From Paraneptunicella sp964228975 (GTDB lineage Bacteria; Pseudomonadota; Gammaproteobacteria; Enterobacterales; Alteromonadaceae), in the NCBI GenBank assembly GCA_964228975.1, contig CAXRCC010000215.1, forward strand, positions 1 through 6,735: a stretch of DNA of 6,735 bases, written 5' to 3'. The position numbers were made by a program, and so were the translations under genes. Shown here one piece after another: positions 5,522 through 6,735 of the stretch (the first letter of the stretch is position 1; each line of letters begins with the position of its first letter). The notes below the pieces were generated by a model. It was not told where the DNA came from. It was given only the letters and a program-made list of their open reading frames with translations, and ran no database searches.

Positions 5522-6735
5522 ATGAATTCGCATCCAGAACTTTTCAAATGGCTTGAACAAAGAAAACAAGGACTACACCACCGACAACTACTGATTATTT
5601 CAGGTGAAGAGCAATGGGGTATTCAAATTGCGAAATCTATTATTCAAGTACACGAGAAGAATTTCAATAGTTCCGCACTCGCAATTGGCATTCCCGGCCT
5701 TGAAGGCAATATCAAAACCAATCAGTACCGCCAATATCTAGGACATGAGTTTAGTACTTTTGTATATAACACTTGGCAAGGAATCAGAGCGAATGCCTTA
5801 TGCGCTCTCGCCGGAACAGTACAAAAAGGGGGGGTAATGGTATTACTTTGCCCGCCTTTAAAATCATGGCCTAGGCATAGAGACCCGGAATTGTCTCAGC
5901 GTATTTCTTTTGGTTATGTTGAAAATTTTGACGAAAGCCATTTTATAAAGTGGCTAATACACCACATTCATAATGACCAAAATGTATGTCTCATATCTGA
6001 AAATGGTGTTTCAAAAAACGCAGTATCACTCCCCTTACCGATTCCGACACCCGAAGACCAGCCACAGATGCTCAACTACCTCAGCAAACACGAGGCCGAT
6101 GGCACAGAGGATATACGGGTTTCCACATGCCAACATTCTGCTATTAGCAACATTATGGCAGTAGCGCATGGGCATAGAGGACGACCATTAGTCATACAAG
6201 CAGACAGGGGAAGAGGAAAATCTTCTGCCTTAGGGATCGCCGCAGCTCAAATCAGTAAAGGTTGTGAGAAGCCAATTGTGATTACTGCTCCTAAGCGCGC
6301 TCAGTGTGAACAAGCATTTGCCTTTTACAAAAGATGTGGTGGCATCGATGATAATCTCATTTTTATGGCTATAGACAGCCTATTAGAAAACCCCATTGAA
6401 GCAGCGATAATAATTGTTGATGAAGCAGCAGCAATACCAGCAGACTTGCTTGTTAAGCTTTGCAAGCAGTATAAAAGACTCGTATTTAGTACCACGATTC
6501 ATGGTTATGAAGGCAGCGGCAGGGGTTTTGAAATTCGCTTTAAGCCACAATTAACAACACTATTTCCTCATACCAAAGTTCAACAGCTATCAACACCGCT
6601 ACGCTGGTTTCATCGAGATCCATTGGAACAAATTGGATTTAGCCTCTTTTGCCAGAGCACCTTAGCCGATGTGGTCAACAAGAATACAAGACATACTCAG
6701 AAGAGAACTGAAGCCGATAACAGTCACTTTGATAG
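5522..6735 (+). CDS. tmcA: tRNA(Met) cytidine acetyltransferase TmcA, N-terminal part (cut by window end)
   Basis: The frame is open from the ATG at 5522 to the window end, giving 404 residues; E. coli TmcA has 671. TmcA makes N4-acetylcytidine at the wobble base of elongator tRNA-Met, using acetyl-CoA and ATP or GTP, and this guards against misreading of AUA. An N-terminal accessory domain covers about 1-190. The RecA-like helicase/ATPase module follows, with Walker A DRGRGKSS (228-235, Lys233), Walker B IIIVDEAAAIP (Asp300-Glu301) and the family hallmark STTIHGYEGSGRGF (323-336). The GNAT acetyltransferase domain and C-terminal tRNA-binding region lie beyond the edge. No Shine-Dalgarno is evident, but the frame has no other ATG, GTG or TTG back to the stop at 5465. 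The N-terminal domain is divergent from E. coli while the ATPase motifs are well kept. Confidence 0.93.
   Translation, partial: MNSHPELFKWLEQRKQGLHHRQLLIISGEEQWGIQIAKSIIQVHEKNFNSSALAIGIPGLEGNIKTNQYRQYLGHEFSTFVYNTWQGIRANALCALAGTVQKGGVMVLLCPPLKSWPRHRDPELSQRISFGYVENFDESHFIKWLIHHIHNDQNVCLISENGVSKNAVSLPLPIPTPEDQPQMLNYLSKHEADGTEDIRVSTCQHSAISNIMAVAHGHRGRPLVIQADRGRGKSSALGIAAAQISKGCEKPIVITAPKRAQCEQAFAFYKRCGGIDDNLIFMAIDSLLENPIEAAIIIVDEAAAIPADLLVKLCKQYKRLVFSTTIHGYEGSGRGFEIRFKPQLTTLFPHTKVQQLSTPLRWFHRDPLEQIGFSLFCQSTLADVVNKNTRHTQKRTEADNSHFD

Noticed and set aside
5973..6164. Plus-strand 63-codon frame inside tmcA
   Set aside because: It is out of frame with tmcA, whose motifs continue unbroken on both sides.

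Overview
The window looks like chromosomal DNA of a gammaproteobacterium, probably marine. The reasons are moderate G+C, a TonB-dependent outer-membrane receptor whose leader is a thiamine pyrophosphate (TPP) riboswitch, a PnuT-type vitamin transporter, an E. coli-like TmcA, and a tRNA-Trp with encoded CCA. Genus and species cannot be read from the sequence. I see no insertion sequence, phage gene, CRISPR array or other sign of a mobile region.

Layout, left to right: tRNA-Trp on the minus strand (29-105) with its own promoter at 140-167. Then comes a minus-strand operon, read from right to left: promoter (4067-4094), TPP riboswitch (3930-4033), an expression platform with a Shine-Dalgarno-sequestering hairpin (3845-3878), a TonB-dependent receptor (3841-1787), a PnuT-like inner-membrane transporter (1732-1118) and a ThiK-like kinase (1076-234). 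Upstream of the operon, on the same strand, lies an alanine/serine-glyoxylate aminotransferase-family gene (5297-4179), which seems to be an independent unit. A divergent A+T-rich spacer separates it from tmcA on the plus strand (5522 onward), which runs off the right edge.

The central story is a compact thiamine scavenging pathway. The receptor would pull thiamine or a close relative through the outer membrane using TonB energy. PnuT would let it cross the inner membrane by facilitated diffusion, and the kinase would trap it as thiamine monophosphate. All three genes sit behind one TPP riboswitch, so high TPP should switch the set off. The sequence shows a concrete mechanism: a 7-base anti-sequester pairing between the aptamer and the leader excludes the hairpin that hides the receptor's ribosome-binding site.

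Parts of this arrangement (TPP-regulated TonB receptors and PnuT) are known from comparative genomics. I would not call it a wholly new system. The points worth attention are the kinase at the end of the operon with its altered catalytic loop, the readable switch in the leader, and unpaired positions in the tRNA-Trp stems.
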